64,000 nt of DNA, taken from contig NZ_DLHM01000001.1 in assembly GCF_002483205.1 (NCBI RefSeq), forward strand, positions 625,176 through 689,175, in the 5' to 3' direction. Below the pieces are notes generated by a model. That model was not told the origin of the DNA and did not search any database. It was given only the letters and a program-made list of their open reading frames with translations. Source of the DNA: Flavihumibacter sp. UBA7668. GTDB taxonomy: Bacteria > Bacteroidota > Bacteroidia > Chitinophagales > Chitinophagaceae. This document shows positions 54,461-62,344 of the stretch, piece after piece. The translations under genes and the position numbers were made by a program. The stretch's first letter is position 1; each line of letters begins with the position of its first letter.

Positions 54461-55057
54461 ATGGAACCAGGCATCGACACAAAAACTCCGATTAACCCAA
54501 ATAAACAATTATGGGAAAAAGGCGATTTTACCCAAATTGCTGCAACCATGCACGAAAGTGGAGAAGCACTGGTAATTGTTCCTTCCTGGAAGGGGATGCC
54601 AGCAGGCTGTCTGACCTGAACGATGCCTCTTTCGATCTGGTGGTTAGCATTTTCGGGGCAATGTTTGCCCCAAGGCCACAGGATGTTGCCCATGAAATGG
54701 TACGGGTAACAAAGCCCGGAGGTAAAATTGTAATGGGCAACTGGATTCCTGGAGACCCCACCCTGGTGGCACAGATTCTGAAAATCAGTTCATCCTATAC
54801 GCCTCCCCCTCCGGAGGGATTTATCAGTCCCATGCTCTGGGGAGTAGAAAGCACCATTCCCCCCATCCCGACTTGTTGATCGGTTTAAGACCTATTTTGG
54901 TCCAACCATGGATGCTTTTGAAGCAGCAGAAAAAAACGAAAAAGCCGCATCCCTGCTACAGGAACTGGAAGAATTATTTAGCAGTCAGAATCAAGGTTCT
55001 TCAGCAACCAGTACTTTTATTCCTGCTATCTTTTTATTAGTGACGGTGAAGGTTTAA
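54461..55057 (+). pseudogene. SAM-dependent methyltransferase with two internal deletions
   Basis: Three blocks of one class I methyltransferase remain in different frames: the N-terminus (TKTPINPNKQLWEKGDFTQI, HESGEALV), the middle (SFLEGDASRLSDLNDASFDL, FGAMFAPRPQDVAHEMV, GNWIPGDPTLVAQILKISSS, FISPMLWGVEST), and the C-terminus (FGPTMDAFEAAEKNEKAAS, ending FLLVTVKV). The SAM-binding motif I (VLDLGCGxGT) between blocks 1 and 2, and about 50 residues between blocks 2 and 3, are missing. An inverted repeat TAGCTG/CAGCTA (54414-54429) lies upstream, perhaps the former AraC-linked promoter. Confidence 0.9.
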
Positions 55058-55089
55058 GAAGTTGCTGCTATTAATACATTACATCATTT

Positions 55090-55145
55090 TATACCTCAAA
55101 GGGTATAAAAGAACTAAATATTAGGCCATTGTACCCAAAAGGGTA
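55090..55145. promoter_or_regulatory. Two palindromes before Crp gene, 40 bp apart
   Basis: TATACC-N6-GGTATA (55090-55107) and TACCC-AAAA-GGGTA (55132-55145) share the half-site (A)GGGTATAA and have centres 40 bp apart, about four helical turns. They lie 35-90 bp before the Crp-type regulator start and may be its auto-operators. Confidence 0.4.
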
Positions 55146-55179
55146 TAATTCAGAAGTCTGTAGGTTTTATCTTTCCCTT

Positions 55180-55746
55180 ATGAAAGAGAAATTCTTCGCG
55201 GCACTTAATTCTATCTTTCCCCTCAGTAAAGAAACAATGGCCGAAATAGATGCATGCATTGCAGCAGCACATTATCCGGCTCACTCCATCCTGGTAAGAG
55301 AGGGACAGTTATCCGACCGGTTATATTTCATTCTTAATGGTGCACTAAGGGCCTATTATATCCATGAGAACAAGGAATATACAGACTGGTTTATGTTCGA
55401 AAATATGTTTGCCTGCTCTCTTTCTGCTTTCTTTGGTGGTATTGCAAGTCCGCAATGTGTGGAAACCCTGGAACCAACAGATACCCTCATCCTTACCCGC
55501 AGTCACCTGGAAGACATTTGCAAAAAACACCATGATATGAGTCTGCTGAATGGCAGAGTTCTTTCGCAGAGCCTTGTTATACTGCAAACTGGTTTTATTG
55601 ACCAGCGCTTTAAAACGGCACCCGAACGCTATGCCCTGCTGCTCGAACAATATCCCGAAGTAATAAGGAGGGTACCATTGAAATACATCGCTTCCTACCT
55701 GGGAGTAAGTCAGGAAACACTGAGCCGGATAAGAGCAAAAAAATAA
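55180..55746 (+). CDS. Crp/Fnr-family regulator (cNMP-binding fold)
   Basis: A 188-residue protein from ATG 55180 with a cyclic-nucleotide-binding beta-roll (HYPAHSILVREGQLSDRLYF, ILNGALRAYYIHENKEYTDW) and a short C-terminal HTH (PLKYIASYLGVSQETLSRIR). The cAMP-contact residues of E. coli Crp are not conserved, as in most Bacteroidota members, so the effector is unknown. The upstream frame to 55129 overlaps a palindrome and is excluded. Confidence 0.9.
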   Translation: MKEKFFAALNSIFPLSKETMAEIDACIAAAHYPAHSILVREGQLSDRLYFILNGALRAYYIHENKEYTDWFMFENMFACSLSAFFGGIASPQCVETLEPTDTLILTRSHLEDICKKHHDMSLLNGRVLSQSLVILQTGFIDQRFKTAPERYALLLEQYPEVIRRVPLKYIASYLGVSQETLSRIRAKK

Positions 55747-55794
55747 GATCCCATTATTTGAGCTTAGATCAAATTCAAAACCAACAACCCAATC

Positions 55795-55802
55795 TAGATT
55801 TG
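55795..55802 (+). promoter_or_regulatory. -7 box 4 nt before GT2 start
   Basis: TAGATTTG followed by CAGC and ATG. The 11-mer TTTGCAGCATG is identical to that before the bestrophin start at 16602. No -33 at standard spacing. Confidence 0.45.
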
Positions 55803-55806
55803 CAGC

Positions 55807-56946
55807 ATGATACTACTGATATATGCCATTTTACTGCTGGTTTTATGGATTGGGATAACCATATTACTCCTCATTAATACAAGGAAAATCCTTTTCCTGA
55901 AAGATCTATCGCCCAAGCTCTCTGTAGCGCCATCTGTTGCAATTATAATAGCTGTAAAAGACGAGGAGAAGGAACTGGAAGATGCGCTGCAAACTGTGTG
56001 CAGCTTATCTTACCCAAACTACCGGATAATTGTTGTTAATGATCGTTCAACAGATGGTACAGCGGCAATTCTGCAACGCATGGCAGCAAGGCACCCTTTA
56101 ATCACCACAATTACAATAGACGAATTGCCGCTCGGATGGATGGGAAAAAATCATGCCTTGTATAAAGGCTATTGCGCCAGTAGCGAAGACTGGCTCCTTT
56201 TTACAGATGCAGATGTAAAGTTTGCACCGCAGGCCTTAGAAAAAGCAATGCATTATATTAAACAGAAACAACTTGACCATCTTACTGCATTGGCTGAAAT
56301 CACTTCCCCTTCCTCTTTGTTTGTGTCGGTGATGAATGTATTCGCCATCATGCTGGATATCAAACTAAAACCCTGGACAATTTCAGATCCGGCATCTCCT
56401 TCCTCCATGGGGGTGGGTGCATTTAATCTGGTAAAACGATCTGCCTATGAAAAAGCAGGCACCCATCTTATGATCTCTTTGCGTCCGGATGATGACCTGA
56501 AACTGGGCGAACGCATCAAACGGGCCGGAGGTAAACAGGATATATTGTATGGAGAAAAAGAAATCAGTCTAGCCTGGTACAGCAGTCTGCCTGCCTTTGT
56601 AAACGGACTGATGAAAAATATGTATTCCGTATACAATTACAGGTTCCTGGAGGCAATGAGTACAGCCATTCTTAGCTTTCTGATTCTTGCCTTGCCGGTA
56701 CCTTTATTTTTAAGTTCGGGAGCTCCTTATCACTGGATCGGATTGGCAATTATCGCCTCTCAGGTGGTTCTGCTTTATGGCAAAAAAGGAATACATGCAA
56801 AATGGTGGCATGCATTGATGATTCCTTTTGCCGGATTGATCATGGTATATATCATCATCCAGTCAACACTTTTAACTGAGCATCTCAGGGGTATCAATTG
56901 GCGCAATAGTTTTTATCCATTGTCTGAATTGAGGAAACAGTTGTAA
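55807..56946 (+). CDS. Membrane glycosyltransferase family 2
   Basis: A 379-residue GT2 enzyme with an N-terminal helix (LIYAILLLVLWIGITILLLI), the GT-A domain (SVAIIIAVKDEEKELEDALQ, VVNDRSTDGTAAILQRMAAR, DXD as FTDADVKF) and C-terminal membrane helices (LSFLILALPVPLFL, IGLAIIASQVVLLY, IPFAGLIMVYIIIQSTLL). The acceptor loop has RPDDDLKLGERIKRAGG and the QxxRW position is replaced by a Y/R-rich stretch. The product is not evident; hopene- or carotenoid-linked and lipid glycosylases share this layout. It follows the Crp gene by 60 bp. Confidence 0.85.
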   Translation: MILLIYAILLLVLWIGITILLLINTRKILFLKDLSPKLSVAPSVAIIIAVKDEEKELEDALQTVCSLSYPNYRIIVVNDRSTDGTAAILQRMAARHPLITTITIDELPLGWMGKNHALYKGYCASSEDWLLFTDADVKFAPQALEKAMHYIKQKQLDHLTALAEITSPSSLFVSVMNVFAIMLDIKLKPWTISDPASPSSMGVGAFNLVKRSAYEKAGTHLMISLRPDDDLKLGERIKRAGGKQDILYGEKEISLAWYSSLPAFVNGLMKNMYSVYNYRFLEAMSTAILSFLILALPVPLFLSSGAPYHWIGLAIIASQVVLLYGKKGIHAKWWHALMIPFAGLIMVYIIIQSTLLTEHLRGINWRNSFYPLSELRKQL

Positions 56947-56970
56947 AGCGCTTATCCGATATCAAACGCT

Positions 56971-57262
56971 TTGGTGGCGCAGGCAAAAGCAACGCAGGAG
57001 CAGATTCAATTTGAGTACCATTTACCGGAGGAGCCACCGGCAACTACGCGAATTACGGATAACCGATACCGGCCGGGGTTTACAAACCTGCGGACTGGAA
57101 CCTGGCAGCGAACAGGCCTTCTTCACCCCCTTTTACAGCACCAAAAAAGACGGACAGGGCATTGGGCTTACCCTGGTAAAAGAAGTGCTGGTGAGCCATG
57201 GTTTCCGGTTTTCACTGAATTCGCTTCAGCCGGGAGAAACGGTGTTTAGTATCAGGTTTTGA
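56971..57262 (+). pseudogene. Histidine kinase HATPase tail, deleted
   Basis: Only two pieces of a sensor kinase remain: VAQAKATQEQIQFEYHLPEE just before the ATPase domain and, in another frame after about 57045, the G-boxes LRITDTGRGLQT, FFTPFYSTKKDGQGIGLTLV and the end FSLNSLQPGETVFSIRF. The HisKA domain, the N box and all sensor parts are missing. It lies behind the GT2 gene with no start codon for a sensible product. Confidence 0.8.
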
Positions 57263-57320
57263 AGCTTAGGTAACGATTTGTTTATACCCCACTAATGCAA
57301 GTACTAAGCAATAGTCATCT

Positions 57321-57375
57321 TAGGGTTTTCATAGGGTTTTTTTAGGGTATTTGTAGGGTTTATCTAGGGTATAAA
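57321..57375. repeat. 11-nt tandem array, five units of TAGGGT type
   Basis: Five units in exact 11-nt register, consensus TAGGGTWTWNN, fill 57321-57375 without a gap. The sequence differs from the GGTGTCAGA arrays at 16-17.7 kb but the period is the same. The array lies 102 bp before the start of the small conserved protein gene and may be part of its promoter region. Confidence 0.85.
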
Positions 57376-57476
57376 ACCAATAATAAGCCATTAAATACTC
57401 ATTAAAATATATATTAAGTATTTGACATTAAGCTTTCATTACTTATCTTATGACGATACACCAAACCTTTACACCT

Positions 57477-57824
57477 ATGGCCAGTAGTACAACCTCCATC
57501 CTGAAGGATTTCAGCGGCAAACTGGGCGATCAGTTTGTATTAAAGCGATACGGCAACAAATCCGTGATCTGTATGCTCCCGCAAAGGGATAAGCGAAAAA
57601 AGCGAACGGAGAAACAATTGCAGAATAACCAGCTGATGGCTACGGCAAATAAGTTGGCACAAGATATTATTGATGATCCGGCAAAAAGAGATGCCGCCCA
57701 ACTCTTCCTGAATGTTACACGCAACAAATTATACACGAGCCTGGTGCGGCTCTACTTTCAGCAGGTTAAAGAGGCAAAAGAAAAAGGGGAGGAAATTCCA
57801 AATCGCATAACAATAGGTTTATGA
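57477..57824 (+). CDS. Conserved small protein, 115 aa, with a nearby duplicate fragment
   Basis: A 115-residue cytoplasmic protein from ATG 57477: STTSILKDFSGKLGDQFVLK, a basic patch QRDKRKKRTEKQLQNNQ, and a helical C-terminus NKLYTSLVRLYFQQVKEAKE. The family is unknown to me; the composition suggests nucleic-acid binding. A 59-bp stretch of its 3' end (57738-57796) is repeated without a mismatch at 62362-62420. Its stop overlaps the ATG of the antitoxin pseudogene (ATGA), so the two were once an operon, possibly the remains of a toxin-antitoxin-like pair. Confidence 0.7.
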   Translation: MASSTTSILKDFSGKLGDQFVLKRYGNKSVICMLPQRDKRKKRTEKQLQNNQLMATANKLAQDIIDDPAKRDAAQLFLNVTRNKLYTSLVRLYFQQVKEAKEKGEEIPNRITIGL

Positions 57825-58071
57825 AAATCACAACTAACAAACAATACCACACTGCACTGGCAGAGATTGAAGGGTTAATCGAAAAAGGCTTTGGAAACCT
57901 GACAGAAAAGGAAACAAACTGAACCGCGCACAGCTATCCGAACTCTTAGAAGTTCCAAATTCAACTGTCAGCGAAATCATCAATGGTAAAAAGAAACTTA
58001 ATCTGGCAATTGTTAAAAAGCTCCACGAGAAGCTAAAAATAGATGGGAATTTCCTTCTTGAGACAGCATAA
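57821..58071 (+). pseudogene. HigA-like HTH antitoxin, deleted
   Basis: The N-terminal part (MKITTNKQYHTALAEIEGLI then EKGFGNLTEKETN) stops at a TGA; the C-terminal HTH half follows in another frame (LNRAQLSELLEVPNSTVSEI, NGKKKLNLAIVKKLHEKLKI) and ends at 58071. HigA proteins of ~120 residues have both halves joined by a further ~30 residues. The scar is a deletion with frame change. No intact HigB toxin is present. It overlaps the preceding gene's stop by 4 bp. Confidence 0.82.
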
Positions 58072-58182
58072 TTTTGTTTCTAACTTAATAGGTCTGCCAC
58101 AATTTGATCTTTACCCCTGGTGCTTTTCCTGTTTCCGCCACTTGCGCTGGAGAAATGTAATCCTGAGCTTTTGCAGTTTAGC

Positions 58183-58542
58183 TTATAGTTTCCTTATCCG
58201 ATAATCAGCTACTGTATGAAATCTGATTTTCTCGCCCTCCAGAAAAAAGGTGTCTGTTCCGATTGGTATTTTTGTATCAGCAGATTCACTGGTCCATGCC
58301 ACGTAGGCAACGTTGTGCGTCACTATCAGTTGTTTCATTTCAAATGCGGAGCCGGTAGGGATTACAATGAAATAATCAGCAAAGAAATTACGAATGGCGG
58401 CCAGCCCTTTTAATGGACCGTCCGGTGTTAGTACCTCAGACTCACTCATATAGTCTTTCATGATTTCGTCTAAATCATTATCGCCAAAGGCCGTTAAATG
58501 ATGAATTAATACATCCTTTGTTGTTTTATCGTTCGTTAGCAT
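58183..58542 (-). CDS. NTF2-fold (SnoaL-like) protein
   Basis: A 119-residue protein of the NTF2-like superfamily: KDVLIHHLTAFGDNDLDEIM, YMSESEVLTPDGPLKGLAAI, RNFFADYFIVIPTGSAFEMK and VAYVAWTSESADT are the usual cone-shaped-fold segments. Members are small-molecule isomerases or binding proteins; the substrate cannot be told. The 111 bp after its 3' end (58072-58182) hold an open frame without a start and nothing else. Confidence 0.8.
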   Translation of the reverse strand: MLTNDKTTKDVLIHHLTAFGDNDLDEIMKDYMSESEVLTPDGPLKGLAAIRNFFADYFIVIPTGSAFEMKQLIVTHNVAYVAWTSESADTKIPIGTDTFFLEGEKIRFHTVADYRIRKL

Positions 58543-58582
58543 TTGATAGTTTTATTTCATTAAGACAATAACAAGATGTTGT

Positions 58583-59260
58583 CTACTCTTGCTTTTTTAT
58601 GGTCAGGTCGGTGAAATACCCCTCTGTTCCCACGTCCACCCATAAGCCAATGGCACCGGAAGCATTTGCTCCATGCTTTAAGTCATTCACAACCAGAGAA
58701 GGCTGACTACTTCCATTGAGAAATAATTTAACCATTGCGTCTTTTACTTCAAGCCTTATCGTAATCCATTTATTCATTTCCAGATCCGAATAGGACTCGT
58801 ACTTCTCCGGCGATTCTCTTCGAAGCCGGTCAAATTTATAATCAGGATAGGAGTAGTACTGAATAGAATGGTTTCGTCGAACCTGATCATCTGCTCTTGC
58901 ATTGGTTGGACGAACATAAATACTCTCAAACCTTGTATTGCTGTCATTAATACGGAAGGCAACACCAATAAAACCTCTTGCAAATTCAGGAGCATTCTTC
59001 AACAATCGACTCAGTATTTTTACTTCAATTATTCCATTTCTAAAATCGATGTCATTAATTCGGATGAAAGTTGGTTCGTCAAATTGTTTTACCGATGAAT
59101 CTTTCACAACTTTCAACGATTCCTTTCCCATCAATTTAACTTTTGAAGAGTAAACACTGACGGGAGTAACCTCAAAATTTTCAAACTGAAGAGTTTGTGC
59201 TTTCAGATCAAGGGAGCTGCTGAGCAAAAGCAGGCTTATTGTAAAAATTGTATATCTCAT
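58583..59260 (-). CDS. Exported LamG/DUF1080-like beta-sandwich protein
   Basis: A 225-residue exported protein from ATG 59260: signal peptide (LLLLSSSLDLKAQ) and one concanavalin-like beta-sandwich (RINDIDFRNGIIEVKILSRL, RGFIGVAFRINDSNTRFESI, DLEMNKWITIRLEVKDAMVK, GAIGLWVDVGTEGYFTDLTI), the layout of 3-keto-disaccharide-hydrolase/DUF1080 and LamG domains. Catalytic residues are not clear, so it may be a glycan-binding protein. It lies 49 bp after the hydrolase gene. Confidence 0.75.
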   Translation of the reverse strand: MRYTIFTISLLLLSSSLDLKAQTLQFENFEVTPVSVYSSKVKLMGKESLKVVKDSSVKQFDEPTFIRINDIDFRNGIIEVKILSRLLKNAPEFARGFIGVAFRINDSNTRFESIYVRPTNARADDQVRRNHSIQYYSYPDYKFDRLRRESPEKYESYSDLEMNKWITIRLEVKDAMVKLFLNGSSQPSLVVNDLKHGANASGAIGLWVDVGTEGYFTDLTIKKQE

Positions 59261-59309
59261 GGCATTTATTCTTAATGAACTTATGGCAGAATAGTTAGGG
59301 CTCAAATTC

Positions 59310-60221
59310 TTATTGCTTCAGGAAAGGTGTGACGCTTGTCCACACAGCCGGAAAGTTAATCAAAAACACAGGATGAGGTGCGTCAGGTATAATGCTTAGC
59401 TGTGCTTGTGGGAGCATCTCGTAAGCAGCAATGACAGTCTTTAGCGGTGCATTCTCGTCTCGTTCGCCAGCCATTACCAGAACCGGGCACTGAATTTTAC
59501 CGAGCGTTTCTTTGCCGATGCTAATCGAGTTATAATAATCATTTAAACCACTGAGCCAATCGTCAAATCGTTTTGGCTCCGGTCGTAATTTGAGTTGCTG
59601 ACTGAAGTAAAGACTATCCGCACCGAAGAGTGCAGTTCTTGCATTATTGAAAGTTCGAAAACCGCTATTCCATTCGCCTGCTCCTATAGCAATTAACTTC
59701 TTTACTTTTTCGGGATATAACGCGGCCAGAAAATAGCCCGTATAGGCACCGTCACTAAATCCCAACACGGTCACGCTGTCTTTGGTAACAGCACTAATAA
59801 CGGCAACTACATCATCGGCCTTTTTCTCATAGGTAGGTGTACCTGATCCCATTTCTGATTTGCCATGCCCCCGAGTGGAAATAGTAATTACCAGGTTCCG
59901 TTTGGAAAGGCTGTCAATGAATTGGCCCATTTCGTAAGGGGAACCAACGATGCCACCATGTAAAACCACGAAAGGCTTTCCTTTGCCGTACACTTCATAG
60001 TAGATTCTTGCATCATCAGACCTTACATATCTACCAGCAGTAGAATTATTACCATATGAAATTGTACTGGCTGGCATACCTGGAGACTGCATGAAGTACC
60101 TCAACTTTTCAATAGTTCCTTGCTGGCTAAACGTAGCCTGACCGAGGGATACTTTTGATGCGCCGAGTAATAAATGCAAGAAAACCATCGAAGCAATAAT
60201 ATAATTTTCGTATTTCATCAT
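59310..60221 (-). CDS. Exported alpha/beta hydrolase
   Basis: A 303-residue secreted or anchored hydrolase: hydrophobic N-terminus (NYIIASMVFLHLLLGASKVS), oxyanion region FVVLHGGIVGSPYEMGQFID, nucleophile elbow VLGFSDGAYTGYF (Ser in GFSDG), acid in MAGERDENAPL and base in IPDAPHPVFL. The fold matches haloperoxidase/esterase-like hydrolases. It may act with the NTF2-fold and lectin-like neighbours on one substrate, which is inference from position only. Confidence 0.86.
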   Translation of the reverse strand: MMKYENYIIASMVFLHLLLGASKVSLGQATFSQQGTIEKLRYFMQSPGMPASTISYGNNSTAGRYVRSDDARIYYEVYGKGKPFVVLHGGIVGSPYEMGQFIDSLSKRNLVITISTRGHGKSEMGSGTPTYEKKADDVVAVISAVTKDSVTVLGFSDGAYTGYFLAALYPEKVKKLIAIGAGEWNSGFRTFNNARTALFGADSLYFSQQLKLRPEPKRFDDWLSGLNDYYNSISIGKETLGKIQCPVLVMAGERDENAPLKTVIAAYEMLPQAQLSIIPDAPHPVFLINFPAVWTSVTPFLKQ

Positions 60222-60287
60222 TGGGACTGTTTGAGTTTTGATCCAATAGTAATTTGAATGGTTAGTACCAAATTTTTACTCCTTGCC

Positions 60288-60740
60288 TTACTTTGCTTTG
60301 TTATACATATAACGTGCAATTTTCCATTCTCCTTTTACCTTTTCCAAAACGAACAGTTCTCTATTTTCGTCGGGCATTGTTTGACCACTTGCGTTGATGA
60401 CAAAAGAACCCTTGGAAGTAGATCTAGCAAACGCATAGTTACCATTCACAACAATCTCACCAATCGTAAAATCAAGATTGTACTTAAAGTTGTCAAAAAC
60501 ATATTGGTAGGTTCCTATTACCGCTGCTGCACCTTCAGCGGTTGGGGCTGCATTAGCAAGTAAAACACCCTCCGTTGTATATAGTGCGATCACTTTACTT
60601 GCATCTGAGGCATTCAGTGCATCACGGTAAGCAAAAAGTAGGTTTTCAATTTCTGCCTTTTGGTTAGACTGAGCATTGGCAGTCTGGCTTATTAAAAATG
60701 TGGAAACGATTAGCGTAAATGCGAACAGTAATTTTTTCAT
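60288..60740 (-). CDS. Exported SnoaL/EcaC-like NTF2-fold protein
   Basis: A 150-residue secreted NTF2-like protein: signal peptide (MKKLLFAFTLIVSTFLISQ-ANAQ), then IENLLFAYRDALNASDASKV, IALYTTEGVLLANAAPTAEG, IGEIVVNGNYAFARSTSKGS and ELFVLEKVKGEWKIARYMYN. It is the SgcJ/EcaC-type with an intact pocket. It is 67 bp from the hydrolase gene and on the same strand. Confidence 0.85.
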   Translation of the reverse strand: MKKLLFAFTLIVSTFLISQTANAQSNQKAEIENLLFAYRDALNASDASKVIALYTTEGVLLANAAPTAEGAAAVIGTYQYVFDNFKYNLDFTIGEIVVNGNYAFARSTSKGSFVINASGQTMPDENRELFVLEKVKGEWKIARYMYNKAK

Positions 60741-60812
60741 GTTGATTGTTTTTGATTGAGTGTTTAATACAGGATTGGACCGTAAGAAAACCTGGTATTT
60801 GATAGTTGCTAA

Positions 60813-61460
60813 TTAGATTTTCTCTTTCGCTTCAGAAAGTGTAACTACTTTTCCCAGAGCACCGAACTCGTGCAAGTCACCAAAGACCTCGATACGTACG
60901 GATTGGTCTAAGCCACCGATACGAAGAGGCTCAAAGCCACTATCACGAATCAGATCTTCAATCTCTGCGTTGATGCTGGCATCATCAGTTGCATAGAACA
61001 ATACATTCGCTGGCGACTGATGAGCAGCGCTACCAAGTGTAGCGGCGCCCAGCGTACCTAATCCTTTCGCCAGTTTGGCATCTTTTGGAAGTTGTGTTGA
61101 GAGAATTTGACCTGAGGACTCTTTTTCGCCTATGATCTTTTTAAACCCACCACCTTCTGCAGGAGCAATGGGGTTAGAAGGATCAACGATGATCTTTCCT
61201 TCAAGTTCTGTTGCATACTGCTTCAGGAATTCTTGAATAGGATTAAAATAGATGGTCAGAACGATAATGTCCGCCTCTTTGATTGCAGCAGGGATTTCGG
61301 CTGGCTGTGCCATGCTGCCCAAAGCCTTCGCTAAAGCTTCGGCTTTTGCATAGGTACGGTCTGCAAGGATAACTGAACGACTTCCTTTTACCAGGTTTGC
61401 TGCTAAGGCTCCGCCGATATTGCCAAGACCGATTACGGCTACTTTAGATTTTGAACTCAT
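60813..61460 (-). CDS. NADPH-dependent F420-reductase-like oxidoreductase
   Basis: A 215-residue Rossmann protein from ATG 61460: GxGxxG as VIGLGNIGGALAANLVKGSR, ADIIVLTIYFNPIQEFLKQY, and KIIVDPSNPIAPAEGGGF, as in NADP oxidoreductases of the F420-dependent (FNO-like) family that are common in bacteria without F420. Such enzymes reduce small carbonyl compounds or act in stress defence. The start upstream (61514) is rejected because the Rossmann motif should lie close to the N-terminus. It follows a Crp gene and may be controlled by it. Confidence 0.88.
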   Translation of the reverse strand: MSSKSKVAVIGLGNIGGALAANLVKGSRSVILADRTYAKAEALAKALGSMAQPAEIPAAIKEADIIVLTIYFNPIQEFLKQYATELEGKIIVDPSNPIAPAEGGGFKKIIGEKESSGQILSTQLPKDAKLAKGLGTLGAATLGSAAHQSPANVLFYATDDASINAEIEDLIRDSGFEPLRIGGLDQSVRIEVFGDLHEFGALGKVVTLSEAKEKI

Positions 61461-61564
61461 GACTATTTCTTTTTTATTTGTTACTAATTGTTTGTAAGTG
61501 CAAATCTCACTCAATTAGTACCCCTGCTCCAATGAACTGGTTTAAGAAATAGTCTTAATGTAGA

Positions 61565-62173
61565 TTAAGGTTTTTGCTTGCTACGCTTATTGCGCAGTTT
61601 ACTTAGGAACTCAGGTGTAATCCCTAAAAAGGAAGCCATTTGAACCTGTGAAAGGCGGTTAATTAAATGCGGATAATTAGCGAGAAAAGATTGGTAGCGA
61701 TCATCGGCTGTTGAGCTTATATTCTGTAACAGCCTTTCCTGAAGCTGAATAAAGCCATTTTCGATAAGGACCCGAAATATACGGTCAAACTTCGGCGCGG
61801 CCATATATAGAGAGATTAAGTCAGCATGGCTAATTTGTAAGACAACCGTGTCTTCCAAAGCGTCAATATTAAGTGTTGAGGGTTTTATTTGATGAAAGCT
61901 CCCAAGGTCATTGATCCAGTTATTTTCCGGAGCAAACTGTAGAATGTGAGTGGCTCCTTTGTCGTCTATCTTATACATGCGAAGGCATCCACGAACAATG
62001 AAATAAAACTGAGTACACACATCCCCCTCCTGTAGCACATACTGCTTTTTACGATACAGACGTGGGCGGAATTTTTCTCCTACTAACCCTTTTTCTTTTT
62101 CGTTTAAAGGGATTAAGCCGTCAAAATAATGCAGCAGGGGTTCAATCGTATTTAATAAACTATTTTCAGTCAT
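61565..62173 (-). CDS. Crp/Fnr-family regulator (second)
   Basis: A 202-residue cNMP-fold regulator from ATG 62173: KKQYVLQEGDVCTQFYFIVR, GCLRMYKIDDKGATHILQFA and C-terminal HTH SQVQMASFLGITPEFLSKLR. It stands upstream of the NADPH oxidoreductase gene in the same direction, 104 bp apart, and probably controls the minus-strand set 58.2-61.5 kb. A -7 box (TACTTTTG on the minus strand, 62264-62257) lies 84 nt upstream. It is only distantly like the Crp at 55.2 kb. Confidence 0.9.
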   Translation of the reverse strand: MTENSLLNTIEPLLHYFDGLIPLNEKEKGLVGEKFRPRLYRKKQYVLQEGDVCTQFYFIVRGCLRMYKIDDKGATHILQFAPENNWINDLGSFHQIKPSTLNIDALEDTVVLQISHADLISLYMAAPKFDRIFRVLIENGFIQLQERLLQNISSTADDRYQSFLANYPHLINRLSQVQMASFLGITPEFLSKLRNKRSKQKP

Positions 62174-62344
62174 TGTGTTGTTGAAAGCGTATGGAGTACT
62201 CAAACGGAAAAGTTTGACCTGAATGAGTTTTGTGAAACAATGTACCTTTAGAAGACCAAAAGTAAGTAAGATACGCAAAATCACCGCTTATTTATGGGTT
62301 GCTCAACCATCTTTCCAACTCTTTCCATATATTTAAAAGATGCG

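Noticed and set aside
58075..58170. Open minus-strand frame reading YISPAQVAETGKAPGVKI
   Set aside because: No start codon and no family I can name; may be a gene remnant but cannot be supported.
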